64,000 bases of DNA from Streptomyces sp. A0642. GTDB lineage: Bacteria > Actinomycetota > Actinomycetes > Streptomycetales > Streptomycetaceae. Of the stretch, positions 1 through 8,463 are shown one piece after another (the first letter of the stretch is position 1; each line of letters starts with the position of its first letter). Location: NCBI RefSeq assembly GCF_004795105.1, contig NZ_SSBL01000002.1, forward strand, positions 1 through 64,000, read 5' to 3'. The translations under genes and the position numbers were made by a program. Under the pieces are notes generated by a model. It saw only the letters and a list, made by a program, of their open reading frames with translations. It searched no databases and was not told where the DNA came from.

Positions 1-46
1 CGGCCCCGAGGGCACGTACCCACGCCTCAACGGCGCTGACCTGCGC

Positions 47-1408
47 CTACAGCACCGGCAGCAGCGCCTTCAGTTCGAAGGCGGTGACCTCGCTGCGGTA
101 CTCCTCCCACTCCTGCTTCTTGTTGCGCAGGAAGAAGTCGAAGACGTGCTCGCCGAGCGTCTCGGCGACCAGTTCGCTCTTCTCCATCAGCGCGATCGCC
201 TCGCCGAGGTTCTGCGGCAGCGGCTCGATGCCCATCGCGCGGCGCTCCGCGTCGGAGAGGGCCCAGACGTCGTCGTCGGCACCCGCCGGGAGTTCGTACC
301 CCTCCTCGATGCCCTTGAGACCCGCGGCGAGGAGCACCGCGTACGTCAGGTAGGGGTTGGCGCCGGAGTCGATGGAGCGGACCTCGACGCGGGCCGAGCC
401 GGTCTTGCCCGGCTTGTACATCGGGACGCGGATGAGCGCGGAGCGGTTGTTGTGGCCCCAGCAGATGTACGAGGGGGCTTCGCCGCCGGCGCCCGCGGCG
501 CGGGAGGAGCCGCCCCAGATGCGCTTGTAGGAGTTGACCCACTGGTTGGTGACGGCGGAGATCTCGGCGGCGTGCTTGAGCAGGCCCGCGATGAAGGAAC
601 GGCCGACCTTGGAGAGCTGGTACTCGGCGCCGGACTCGTAGAACGCGTTGCGGTCGCCCTCGAACAGGGAGAGGTGGGTGTGCATGCCCGAGCCGGGGTA
701 CTCCGAGAACGGCTTCGGCATGAAGGTGGCCTGCACGCCCTGCTCCAGCGCGACCTGCTTCATGACCAGGCGGAAGGTCATGATGTTGTCGGCGGTGGAG
801 AGCGCGTCCGCGTACCGCAGGTCGATCTCCTGCTGCCCGGGGGCGCCCTCGTGGTGGCTGAACTCGACCGAGATGCCCATGGATTCGAGCATGGTGATCG
901 CCTGGCGGCGGAAGTCCATGCCGACGTTCTGCGGGGTGTGGTCGAAGTAGCCGGAGCTGTCGGCGGGGGTGGGGCGGGTGCCGTCGACCGGCTTGTTCTT
1001 CAGCAGGAAGAACTCGATCTCCGGGTGGGTGTAGAACGTGAAGCCCAGGTCGGAGGTCTTGGCCAGGATGCGCTTGAGCACGTAGCGCGGGTCGGCGAAG
1101 GAGGGCGAGCCGTCGGGCATGAGGATGTCGCAGAACATGCGGGCCGTGCCGGGGGCCTCCGCACGCCAGGGCAGGATCTGGAACGTGCCCGGGTCCGGCT
1201 TGGCGATCATGTCGGACTCGTACACCCGGGCGAAGCCCTCGATGGCGGAGCCGTCGAAGCCGATGCCCTCGTCAAACGCCTGTTCCAGCTCCGCAGGAGC
1301 CACGGCCACGGACTTGAGGTAACCGAGCACATCGGTGAACCACAGCCGTACGAACCGGATGTCGCGCTCCTCAAGCGTCCTGAGGACGAATTCCTGCTGC
1401 TTGTCCAT
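47..1408 (-). CDS. glnA2: Glutamine synthetase family protein, GlnA2-like
   Basis: A 453-residue type I glutamine synthetase fold enzyme that ligates glutamate to ammonia or another amine using ATP in the cytoplasm. The N-terminal GFDGSAIEG motif, the PEIEFFLL metal-binding strand, the HxH loop GSGMHTHLSLF, the NSYKR motif and the VEVRSIDSGANPYL C-terminal motif are all present. The segment that carries the adenylylated tyrosine in GlnA1 reads PLPQNLGEAI here and lacks that tyrosine, so control by adenylyltransferase is unlikely. Length and sequence fit the Streptomyces GlnA2 branch, for which gamma-glutamylpolyamine synthetase activity has been reported; that activity is inferred here. The ATG at 1408 is chosen because AAGGATG lies just upstream and the much longer open frame upstream has no family similarity. 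Confidence 0.9.
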   Translation of the reverse strand: MDKQQEFVLRTLEERDIRFVRLWFTDVLGYLKSVAVAPAELEQAFDEGIGFDGSAIEGFARVYESDMIAKPDPGTFQILPWRAEAPGTARMFCDILMPDGSPSFADPRYVLKRILAKTSDLGFTFYTHPEIEFFLLKNKPVDGTRPTPADSSGYFDHTPQNVGMDFRRQAITMLESMGISVEFSHHEGAPGQQEIDLRYADALSTADNIMTFRLVMKQVALEQGVQATFMPKPFSEYPGSGMHTHLSLFEGDRNAFYESGAEYQLSKVGRSFIAGLLKHAAEISAVTNQWVNSYKRIWGGSSRAAGAGGEAPSYICWGHNNRSALIRVPMYKPGKTGSARVEVRSIDSGANPYLTYAVLLAAGLKGIEEGYELPAGADDDVWALSDAERRAMGIEPLPQNLGEAIALMEKSELVAETLGEHVFDFFLRNKKQEWEEYRSEVTAFELKALLPVL

Positions 1409-1651
1409 AGCCACATCCTTGCAGTTCAGACGGTCCGTGCACCACCGCCCGGGGTAAGGGGGAAAGTCCAGTATCACGACCCCGGATTTCACCCAGATTA
1501 CGCACCCGGCGTGAGATGGAGCACTCGGCCACCCACTACGATCGTCGGCCATGGTGCGTAAGGGGTGCGGCGGCCTCGCGACTGCCCCGCGCGCACCGGT
1601 TCCCGACCCCGTTCCGTCCTCTCCTCGCCCCTTCGCAGAAGGACCCACGAC

Positions 1652-2329
1652 ATGAGCTTCGACCGCAGGACCCGCATAGAGCAGATGCGCAAGGCCGACC
1701 GGGCGCGTGACCGCCGTACCCGCGTGCTGGTCATAAGCCTCAGCGCCGTCGTCGTCGCAGGTCTCGTCAGCTTCGGCGCCTACACGCTGGTCGACAAGTC
1801 GCAGGCCTCGGCCGACCAGAAGGCGGCCGACGCCAAGAACGCCGAGCAGTCGGAGGCGGAGAAGAAGGAACTCGCCGACGGTCCGATCCGGGGCGAGAAG
1901 ACGTGGGACGCGAAGAAGCTGACCCGCAACCACGTCACCGAGAACGTCACGTATCCGATGAAGCCGCCGGTCGGCGGTGACCACAGCCCCGTCTGGATGA
2001 ACTGCGACGGCGAGGTATACGAAAAGGCGATTCCCGACATGAACGCCGTGCACGCGCTGGAGCACGGCTCGGTGTGGGTGACGTACACGGACAAGGCCTC
2101 GTCCGCCGACGTGGACAAGCTCGCCGAGCGGGTCGGGAAGACCCCGTACTCGTTGATGAGCCCGTACAAGGACCAGGCCGGCAGCATCATGCTGAGCGCC
2201 TGGGGCAAGCAGGTCACGGTGGACAGCGCCGATGACCGCCGGGTCGCGCAGTTCTTCGCGAAGTACGTGCAGGGCCCGCAGACGCCCGAGCCGGGCGCGG
2301 CGTGCACCGGCGGACGGGCGGCTCCGTGA
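1652..2329 (+). CDS. DUF3105 membrane-anchored protein
   Basis: A 225-residue protein with a basic N-terminus, one membrane segment at about residues 27-48, a Lys/Glu/Ala-rich linker and a DUF3105 domain. The domain signature is visible as YPMKPPVGGDHSPVWMNCDG followed by AVHALEHGSVWVTY. The function of DUF3105 is not established; the conserved His, Cys and Asp residues suggest metal or redox chemistry outside the membrane. The start is set by AGAAGGAC about 9 nt upstream of the ATG. Its stop overlaps the GTG start of the DUF305 gene (GTGA), so the two are translationally coupled and probably act together. Confidence 0.85.
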   Translation: MSFDRRTRIEQMRKADRARDRRTRVLVISLSAVVVAGLVSFGAYTLVDKSQASADQKAADAKNAEQSEAEKKELADGPIRGEKTWDAKKLTRNHVTENVTYPMKPPVGGDHSPVWMNCDGEVYEKAIPDMNAVHALEHGSVWVTYTDKASSADVDKLAERVGKTPYSLMSPYKDQAGSIMLSAWGKQVTVDSADDRRVAQFFAKYVQGPQTPEPGAACTGGRAAP

Positions 2330-3120
2330 CGGGGACGACGGAGACGACGGAGACGACGGAGACGACGGAGACAGCGGAGGCCACGGACGCGACAGGGGGC
2401 ACCGCCTCCGGGCGGACGCGGCGTGTCCGGTGGGCCGCCGGTTCCGCCGTCGCGCTCGCGCTGCTGTTCGCGGGCGCGGCGACCGTCGCCTCCGCGCGGG
2501 GCGAGGCGGACCCCCACCCGGCCGCCTCCGCCGCGCGGGTCCCGGAAACGGATTCCGCGGACGCCGGCTTCGCCCGTGACATGGCCGTCCACCATCAGCA
2601 GGCCGTGGAGATGTCGTTCATCGTGCGCGACCGCACCGACGACGAGGACGTGCGCCGGCTCGCGTACGACATCGCCAACACGCAGGCCAACCAGCGGGGC
2701 ATGCTGCTCGGCTGGCTGGACCTGTGGGAGCTGCCGAAGGCGGCCCCCGGGCAGGAGCCGATGGCCTGGATGGAGGCGGGACGGCACGCGGGCCACGACA
2801 TGGCCGGGATGCCGGGCATGGACGGCGGCGGGTACGAGGCCCACGACGGGTCCCTCATGCCCGGCATGGCGACCCGCACCGAACTCGAACAGCTCCGCCG
2901 GGCCGATGGCGAGCAGGCCGCGGTCCTGTACCTCCAGTTGATGACCGACCACCACAAGGGCGGTGTCGACATGGCCCGCGGCTGTGCGGACCTGTGCACG
3001 GTGACGGTGGAGAAGCGGCTGGCCCGGGGCATGGTCGACGGCCAGCGGTCCGAGCTGCGGGCCATGGCCGCGATGCTGTCGGAACGGGGCGCCGCGCCAC
3101 GGTCCGGAAAGGCGTCCTGA
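2326..3120 (+). CDS. DUF305 family protein
   Basis: A 264-residue protein. Residues 2-17 are a run of Thr-Thr-Glu repeats, then comes one membrane segment at about residues 40-60 and a DUF305 domain. The domain has the typical FARDMAVHHQQAVEMS motif near its start and MTDHHKGGVDMARG near its end, with Met- and His-rich stretches (HDMAGMPGMDG) between. DUF305 proteins resemble four-helix ferritin-like bundles, and the His/Met richness suggests copper or other metal binding; this is inference. The GTG at 2326 overlaps the preceding TGA, which fixes the start. The DUF3105-DUF305 pairing suggests a two-part envelope system. Confidence 0.85.
   Translation: MTGTTETTETTETTETAEATDATGGTASGRTRRVRWAAGSAVALALLFAGAATVASARGEADPHPAASAARVPETDSADAGFARDMAVHHQQAVEMSFIVRDRTDDEDVRRLAYDIANTQANQRGMLLGWLDLWELPKAAPGQEPMAWMEAGRHAGHDMAGMPGMDGGGYEAHDGSLMPGMATRTELEQLRRADGEQAAVLYLQLMTDHHKGGVDMARGCADLCTVTVEKRLARGMVDGQRSELRAMAAMLSERGAAPRSGKAS
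2337..2376 (+). repeat. 9-bp tandem repeat encoding TTE units
   Basis: About four copies of a GAGACGACG-like 9-bp unit occur at the very start of the DUF305 gene and encode Thr-Thr-Glu repeats. The unit is a multiple of three, so copy-number change would alter only the length of the cytoplasmic N-terminal tail. Confidence 0.7.
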
Positions 3121-3324
3121 CGGAGGGGGCCGGGGCCGCGTGCGGCTCCGGCCGGGCCCTGGGGCTCTGCCCACCCCGCTCGATGGCGGGGCCGGATGCC
3201 CTGCGGACCGGCCGCCCCCTCACCCGGATGGGTGAGAGCGGTCGCGTGCCCCGAACCGGCCCGTGACGATGGGTGCGCTCGGGGTCGTACGGAAGTGCCC
3301 GTCGGCACGCAGGAGGAATTCCCC

Positions 3325-3750
3325 ATGACCACCGCCAAGGACATCATGCACAGCGGCGCCACCTGGATCCCGGCGCACGAGACCCTCGACCGCGCCGCCC
3401 AGATGATGCGCGACCACGGAGTCGGGGCGCTGCCCATCTCGGAGAACGGCGGCCAGGACCGGATGGTCGGCATCCTCACGGACCGCGACATCGTCGTCGC
3501 GTGTGTGGCGGCGGGCCGGGACCCGTCGAAGGTGACCGCCGGCGACCTCGCGCAGGGCACCCCGCGCTGGATCGACGCGCAGGCCGGGGTGGACGAGGTG
3601 CTGGAGGAGATGCAGACCCACCGGATCCGCCGGCTGCCCGTGATCGAGAACAAGAAGCTGATCGGCATGATCAGCGAGGCCGATCTGGCTCAGCACCTTT
3701 CGGACGACCAGATCGCCGGCTGGGTGGAGAAGGTCTACTCCCGTAACTGA
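3325..3750 (+). CDS. CBS domain pair protein
   Basis: A 141-residue cytoplasmic protein made of two CBS domains. The first covers about residues 5-60 (TAKDIMHSGATWI ... VGILTDRDIVV) and the second about residues 70-130 (LEEMQTHRIRRLPVIE ... IGMISEADLA). Stand-alone CBS pairs bind adenosine nucleotides and act as energy sensors or modulators of partner proteins; mycobacterial Hrp1 is a similar small example. No partner domain is fused here. A strong AGGAGGA at 3311-3317 sits 7 nt before the ATG, so the longer upstream frame is not used. Neighbours do not suggest a specific partner. Confidence 0.88.
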   Translation: MTTAKDIMHSGATWIPAHETLDRAAQMMRDHGVGALPISENGGQDRMVGILTDRDIVVACVAAGRDPSKVTAGDLAQGTPRWIDAQAGVDEVLEEMQTHRIRRLPVIENKKLIGMISEADLAQHLSDDQIAGWVEKVYSRN

Positions 3751-3820
3751 CCGGTACGCCGTACGACCGGACGGCCTGCCGCCCCCGCCGCGCGGAGGGG
3801 GCGGGCCCTCACCCACCCCC

Positions 3821-5407
3821 ATGCCCGACATGAGTAATGTGTCCGGTATGCCCGCTCAGCTTACCCGCCGCGCCGTGCTCGGCGCCTCGATCGCCCTCGC
3901 CGGTACGGGAGTTCTCGCCGACCGCGCCGCCGCGTCCGCCTCCGTCACGCATCATCCGTACCCCGCCGGCACCACCGTCCCGGAGGGGTACGTCTCCCCC
4001 GACGGGCCCGAGGTGGCCGCGGCCGAGCAGCGGCGGGGCGCCGGCCCCGAGCGCAGGGCCGCCCTGACCGCGACCCCGTCCCGGCTCGACCTGGGCGGCG
4101 GAATCGCCGTCAGCTCGTGGGCGTACGGGGACCGCCTCCCCGGCCGGGAGATCCGGGTCACCGCGGGTGACACGCTCGCGCTCACTCTCGCCAACCACCT
4201 GCCGGCCTCCACCTCCATGCACTGGCACGGGCTCGCCCTCCGCAACGACATGGACGGGGTGCCGGGGCTGACCCAGCGGGCCATCGGGGCGGGCACGGAC
4301 TTCACGTACCGGTTCGCGGTACCCGACCCGGGCACGTACTGGCTCCACCCCCACTCGGGCGTCCAGCTGGACCGCGGGCTCTACGCCCCGCTGATCGTGG
4401 AGGACCCGAAGGAGCCCCTGTCGTACGACAAGGAGTGGGTCGTCGTCCTGGACGACTGGGTCGACGGGGTGGACGGCTCCACCCCCGACGCGGTGCTCCG
4501 GGAACTCACCGGGGGCAGTGGCCACGGCGGGCACGCGATGGCGGCGCCGCGCGCAGCCGATGCGGGCGGCGGTCCCTCGCGGATGCTGAGGGGCGCGACC
4601 AGTGAGCTGCTGGGCGGCGATGCCGGTGATGTGGACTATCCGTACTACCTGGTCAACGGCCGCGTGCCGGAGGACCCGTCCGCCTTCACGGCACGGCCGG
4701 GCGACCGCATCCGGCTGCGGATCATCAACGCGGGCGGCGACACCGCCTTCCGCGTCGCGCTCGGCGGCCACCGGATGACGGTGACGCACACCGACGGCTT
4801 CCCCGTCCGGCCCACCGGAACGGACGCCCTGCTGATCGCCATGGGCGAGCGGTACGACGTGCTGGTCACCGCCGGGGACGGGGTCTTCCCGCTGACCGCG
4901 CTCGCCGAGGGCAAGAACGCCTCGGCGATGGCCCTGCTGCGGACCGGGAGCGGGGCGGCGCCCGGCGCGTCCGTGCGGCCGAAGGAGCTGGACGGCCAAC
5001 TGGTGACGGCCGGCCGGCTGTCCCCGGACCCCTCCGTGGCCCTGCCCGCCCGCAAGCCCGACCGCACGGTGATGATGCGGCTGACGGGTTCCATGGAGGC
5101 GTACGACTGGGCCTTCGACCGGAAGCCGTACACCGCCGACCAGCGCCACCCGGTGAAGGCCGGGGAGCGGGTCCGGCTGGAATTCCGCAATCCGACGGCC
5201 ATGTGGCACCCCGTGCATCTGCACGGGCACACCTTCGCGCTGGCCGGCGGCGCGGCCGGGGCCCGTAAGGACACCGCGATCGTGCTGCCCCGGCAGACGC
5301 TGACCGTCGACCTCGACGCGGACAACCCGGGTCTGTGGATGCTCCACTGCCACAACCTGTACCACGCGGAGGCGGGCATGATGACGGTCCTCGGCTACCG
5401 CAGCTGA
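3821..5407 (+). CDS. Multicopper oxidase, Tat-exported
   Basis: A protein of up to 528 residues that couples one-electron oxidation of a substrate to reduction of oxygen to water in the cell envelope. The N-terminus carries a twin-arginine signal (LTRRAVLGASIALAG). The copper ligands are clear: MHWHG and HPHSG in the first cupredoxin domain, HPVHLHGHTF and LHCHNLYHAEAGM in the last. A Gly/His-rich insert (GHGGHAM) lies in the middle. Substrate is unknown; laccase- or CueO-like cuprous or metal oxidase activity is possible. ATG codons at 3821, 3830 and 3848 all fit, and none has a strong ribosome site, so the start is uncertain by up to nine residues. Confidence 0.9.
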   Translation: MPDMSNVSGMPAQLTRRAVLGASIALAGTGVLADRAAASASVTHHPYPAGTTVPEGYVSPDGPEVAAAEQRRGAGPERRAALTATPSRLDLGGGIAVSSWAYGDRLPGREIRVTAGDTLALTLANHLPASTSMHWHGLALRNDMDGVPGLTQRAIGAGTDFTYRFAVPDPGTYWLHPHSGVQLDRGLYAPLIVEDPKEPLSYDKEWVVVLDDWVDGVDGSTPDAVLRELTGGSGHGGHAMAAPRAADAGGGPSRMLRGATSELLGGDAGDVDYPYYLVNGRVPEDPSAFTARPGDRIRLRIINAGGDTAFRVALGGHRMTVTHTDGFPVRPTGTDALLIAMGERYDVLVTAGDGVFPLTALAEGKNASAMALLRTGSGAAPGASVRPKELDGQLVTAGRLSPDPSVALPARKPDRTVMMRLTGSMEAYDWAFDRKPYTADQRHPVKAGERVRLEFRNPTAMWHPVHLHGHTFALAGGAAGARKDTAIVLPRQTLTVDLDADNPGLWMLHCHNLYHAEAGMMTVLGYRS

Positions 5408-5434
5408 GTCCCTTCCGGGCGGGCCCAGCTGGGT

Positions 5435-5587
5435 GCCGGAGATCCTGGCCGGGCTCGCGGCGCGCGGCACGCACATCCGCGGTCCGCGGCGTTACCGACG
5501 CCCTCATAGCTCCGCTATGAGGGCGCTCCGGCGCCTTGCGGCTGCACGCATCGAGCGCCGCTCCCTGACCCGGCCAAGATCTCCGGC
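5435..5587. repeat. 153-bp imperfect palindrome
   Basis: The outer 19-bp arms (5435-5453 and 5569-5587) match as inverted repeats at 18 of 19 positions. The innermost arms are 11 bp, perfect, CGCCCTCATAG at 5499-5509 against its complement at 5515-5525, closing a CTCCG loop. Between them the arms are weakly complementary. The element lies between the multicopper oxidase and nadE. It could fold as a terminator for the former, but its size and degenerate middle look like a dispersed palindromic or MITE-like element. Confidence 0.7.
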
Positions 5588-5655
5588 TCCCTCCCAGCCA
5601 CTTTTCGCGCGGCCCGCCAGGACATCGCGTCAGTCAGACGATTACACTGGGCGGC

Positions 5656-7410
5656 GTGCCTCAACTACGCCTCGCACTGAATCAGATCGACTCGACCGTC
5701 GGCGATCTCGCCGGGAACACCGAGTCGATCCTCCACTGGACCCGGCACTCCGCCGAACAGGGCGCCCACCTGGTGGCGTTCCCCGAGATGGCGCTGACCG
5801 GCTACCCCGTCGAGGACCTGGCCCTGCGGTCATCCTTCGTCGAGGCATCGCGGGACGCGCTGCGTGCGCTCGCCGCCCGCCTGGACGCGGAGGGCTTCGG
5901 GGAGCTCCCGGTCGTCGTCGGCTACCTCGACCGCTCCGAGCACGCCGCGGCCCGCTACGGCCAGCCCGCGGGGTCGCCGCGGAACGCCGCCGCGGTACTG
6001 CACCGCGGGCGGATCGCGCTGAACTTCGCCAAGCACCACCTGCCGAACTACGGCGTCTTCGACGAGTTCCGGTACTTCGTGCCGGGCGACTCGATGCCCG
6101 TCGTGCGGGTGCACGGCATCGATGTGGCGCTCGCGATCTGCGAGGACCTCTGGCAGGACGGCGGCCGGGTGCCGGCCGCGCGCGCCGCCGGGGCAGGGCT
6201 GCTGCTGTCGATCAACGCCTCTCCGTACGAGCGGGACAAGGACGACACCCGGCTGGAGCTGGTCCGCAAGCGGGCCCAGGAGGCCGGCTGCACGACCGCG
6301 TACCTCGCGATGATCGGCGGCCAGGACGAGCTGGTCTTCGACGGCGACTCGATCGTCGTCGACCAGGACGGCGAAGTGATCGCCCGTGCTCCGCAGTTCG
6401 CCGAGGGCAGCGTGATCCTGGACCTCGACCTGCCGGCCGCCTCGCCCGAGGCGCCGTCCGGTGTGGTGAACGACGGGCTGCGGATCGACCACGTGGTCCT
6501 GTCCGAGGAGCCGCTGCCGGCGTACGAGGCGGAGCTGGCCGGAGGCTACGCCGACCGGCTCGACGACGACGAGGAGCTGTACTCGGCGCTCGTCGTGGGC
6601 CTTCGGGCGTACGCGGCGAAGAACGGCTTCAGCAGTGTGCTGGTCGGGCTCTCCGGCGGGATCGACTCGGCGCTGGTCGCGGCGATCGCCTGCGACGCGC
6701 TGGGCGCGCAGCACGTGTACGGCATCTCGATGCCGTCGAAGTACTCCTCGGACCACTCCAAGGACGACGCGGCCGAGCTGGCGCGGCGCACCGGGCTGAA
6801 CTTCCGGACCGTACCGATCGAGCCGATGTTCGACGCGTACATGGGCTCGCTGGGGCTCAGCGGCCTCGCCGAGGAGAACCTGCAGTCGCGGCTGCGCGGC
6901 ACGATGCTGATGGCCGTGTCCAACCAGGAGGGCCAGATCGTCCTGGCTCCGGGCAACAAGTCGGAGCTGGCGGTCGGTTACTCGACGCTGTACGGGGACT
7001 CCGTGGGCGCGTACGGGCCGATCAAGGACGTCTACAAGACATCGGTCTTCCGCCTGGCGAAGTGGCGCAACCGTGCCGCCGAGGAACGCGGGCAGACCCC
7101 GCCGATCCCGGAGGCCTCCATCACCAAGCCGCCGAGCGCGGAGCTGCGGCCCGGCCAGGTCGACACGGACTCACTGCCGGACTACGACGTCCTGGACCGG
7201 ATCCTGGAGATGTACGTCGACCGGGACCAGGGCCTCGACAAGATCGTCGCGGCCGGGTTCGACGCGGCGCTGGTGGCGAAGACGCTGCGGATGGTGGACA
7301 CCGCGGAGTACAAGCGCCGGCAGTACCCGCCGGGCACGAAGATCTCGCCCAAGGGCTTCGGCAAGGACCGGCGGCTGCCGATCACGAACCGCTGGCGCGA
7401 GTCCGGCTGA
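5656..7410 (+). CDS. nadE: Glutamine-dependent NAD+ synthetase
   Basis: A 584-residue two-domain enzyme that makes NAD+ from deamido-NAD+, ATP and glutamine-derived ammonia. The N-terminal nitrilase-type glutaminase domain (about 1-260) shows FPEMALTGYP with the catalytic Glu, the Lys of KHHLPNYGVFDE and the nucleophile Cys in AICEDLW. The synthetase domain (about 300-584) has the P-loop LVGLSGGIDSALVA and the GNKSELAVGYSTLYGD motif. The GTG at 5656 starts directly at the conserved PQLRLALNQID; no good Shine-Dalgarno site is visible. A strong terminator follows at 7433. Confidence 0.96.
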   Translation: MPQLRLALNQIDSTVGDLAGNTESILHWTRHSAEQGAHLVAFPEMALTGYPVEDLALRSSFVEASRDALRALAARLDAEGFGELPVVVGYLDRSEHAAARYGQPAGSPRNAAAVLHRGRIALNFAKHHLPNYGVFDEFRYFVPGDSMPVVRVHGIDVALAICEDLWQDGGRVPAARAAGAGLLLSINASPYERDKDDTRLELVRKRAQEAGCTTAYLAMIGGQDELVFDGDSIVVDQDGEVIARAPQFAEGSVILDLDLPAASPEAPSGVVNDGLRIDHVVLSEEPLPAYEAELAGGYADRLDDDEELYSALVVGLRAYAAKNGFSSVLVGLSGGIDSALVAAIACDALGAQHVYGISMPSKYSSDHSKDDAAELARRTGLNFRTVPIEPMFDAYMGSLGLSGLAEENLQSRLRGTMLMAVSNQEGQIVLAPGNKSELAVGYSTLYGDSVGAYGPIKDVYKTSVFRLAKWRNRAAEERGQTPPIPEASITKPPSAELRPGQVDTDSLPDYDVLDRILEMYVDRDQGLDKIVAAGFDAALVAKTLRMVDTAEYKRRQYPPGTKISPKGFGKDRRLPITNRWRESG

Positions 7411-7432
7411 CGCCGGGAACGAGGCGGTGACC

Positions 7433-7485
7433 GCGGGCCCGTCCGGCCGGGGATTCGTCCTCCCTCGCCGGCCGGGCCCGCTTTT
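7433..7485 (+). terminator. Rho-independent terminator after nadE
   Basis: GCGGGCCCG at 7433-7441 pairs with CGGGCCCGC at 7473-7481, with additional GGCCGG/CCGGCC pairing inside, followed directly by TTTT. Confidence 0.8.
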
Positions 7486-7659
7486 CGGGTTCCCTGACCG
7501 TTCCGCCTCGCACGGGACTTGATTGCCCCTCACCTACCGTTCCCCGCACGTCACTTGTCGTGACGGACGCCGCGTGGAACGATGACCGCTCCGCGCCGAA
7601 TCTGGTGTCGGGGGCGGTGGGCGTAGGGGCGCCCGCCCATGGCGGGGGGGGAGTCCAGC

Positions 7660-8304
7660 ATGGCCATCAGGTTCGTGGGACTGTTCGCGAGCGACCCGGT
7701 CTACCAGGCGGCGCAGGCCCAACTCACCCTCTGCGACCGGCTTCCCGCCGCGGGCGACGCGGCCTGGGGATTGTGGCCGGCGCCCGCGACCCTGGGGACG
7801 ACCCTGCTGGGCAAGCTGGGAGCCGTGCCCGGAGCCCACGTCATCGTGCACGGCTCCCAGAAGCGGATGCCGGTCGGTGGGACCCAGCTGATCGGGGTGC
7901 CGGCGGGAGAGCAGGAGCAGCACGACCTGACAGGGGAGACGGCGGGTTCGTTGCGGGCGTGGCTCGCGGCGCACCCCGGGGCGGCCCTCAGTATCGTGGT
8001 GAAGCTGACGACCAGCCCCAGGACCACCTTCGCGGGAACGATCGTCGAAATCCTCAACCACGAACTGTCGGCACACGCCGAGCCGTACGCCGACTTCCTG
8101 ATCGCGGAGGCGGCCGCCCCGGGCACGGGTGTCGTAGGAACGGCCGACCAGCAGCACCAGGCCCTGGCCGCCGGCGATCCCCGGTACCAGTTGATCGGAG
8201 CGGTGTACGTGACGACCCATCTGGCGGCCGACCAGGCGCCGTGCTACCGCACCCGGATGGCGCAGGACACAGTGGCGAACGCGACGCTGCCGCCGGGCGT
8301 CTGA
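7660..8304 (+). CDS. Hypothetical protein
   Basis: A 214-residue protein I do not recognise. It has no signal peptide or membrane segment. Visible features are a Gly/Ala/Pro-rich N-terminal half, a central LTTSPRTTFAGTIVEILNHELSAHAEPYADF segment and a Gln/His-rich stretch near residue 155. The NHELSAHAE segment recalls zinc-protease motifs, but the spacing is H-E-x-x-x-H rather than HExxH, so metalloprotease activity is not supported. The run of Gs at 7643-7651 is placed 9 nt upstream of the ATG at 7660, which is preferred over 7639 because the run would lie inside the longer reading frame. It is monocistronic. Confidence 0.7.
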   Translation: MAIRFVGLFASDPVYQAAQAQLTLCDRLPAAGDAAWGLWPAPATLGTTLLGKLGAVPGAHVIVHGSQKRMPVGGTQLIGVPAGEQEQHDLTGETAGSLRAWLAAHPGAALSIVVKLTTSPRTTFAGTIVEILNHELSAHAEPYADFLIAEAAAPGTGVVGTADQQHQALAAGDPRYQLIGAVYVTTHLAADQAPCYRTRMAQDTVANATLPPGV

Positions 8305-8463
8305 CCGAAGAACGGTGAGGCGGCGCCGCGTCCCCGGGACAGGGGATCGGCGCCGCTTCCGTGTCCGCCCGCGTGGCGTGGCGCGCCGGGGTGGGCGCCA
8401 CGGACGGGCGGCGGCCTCGGCGGTCGCGCGGCCGGCTCGATGTGACGGCGGTCGCGCGGCGGT

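Noticed and set aside
8075..8085. HExxH zinc protease motif in the unknown protein at 7660
   Set aside because: The actual spacing is H-E-L-S-A-H, one residue too long.
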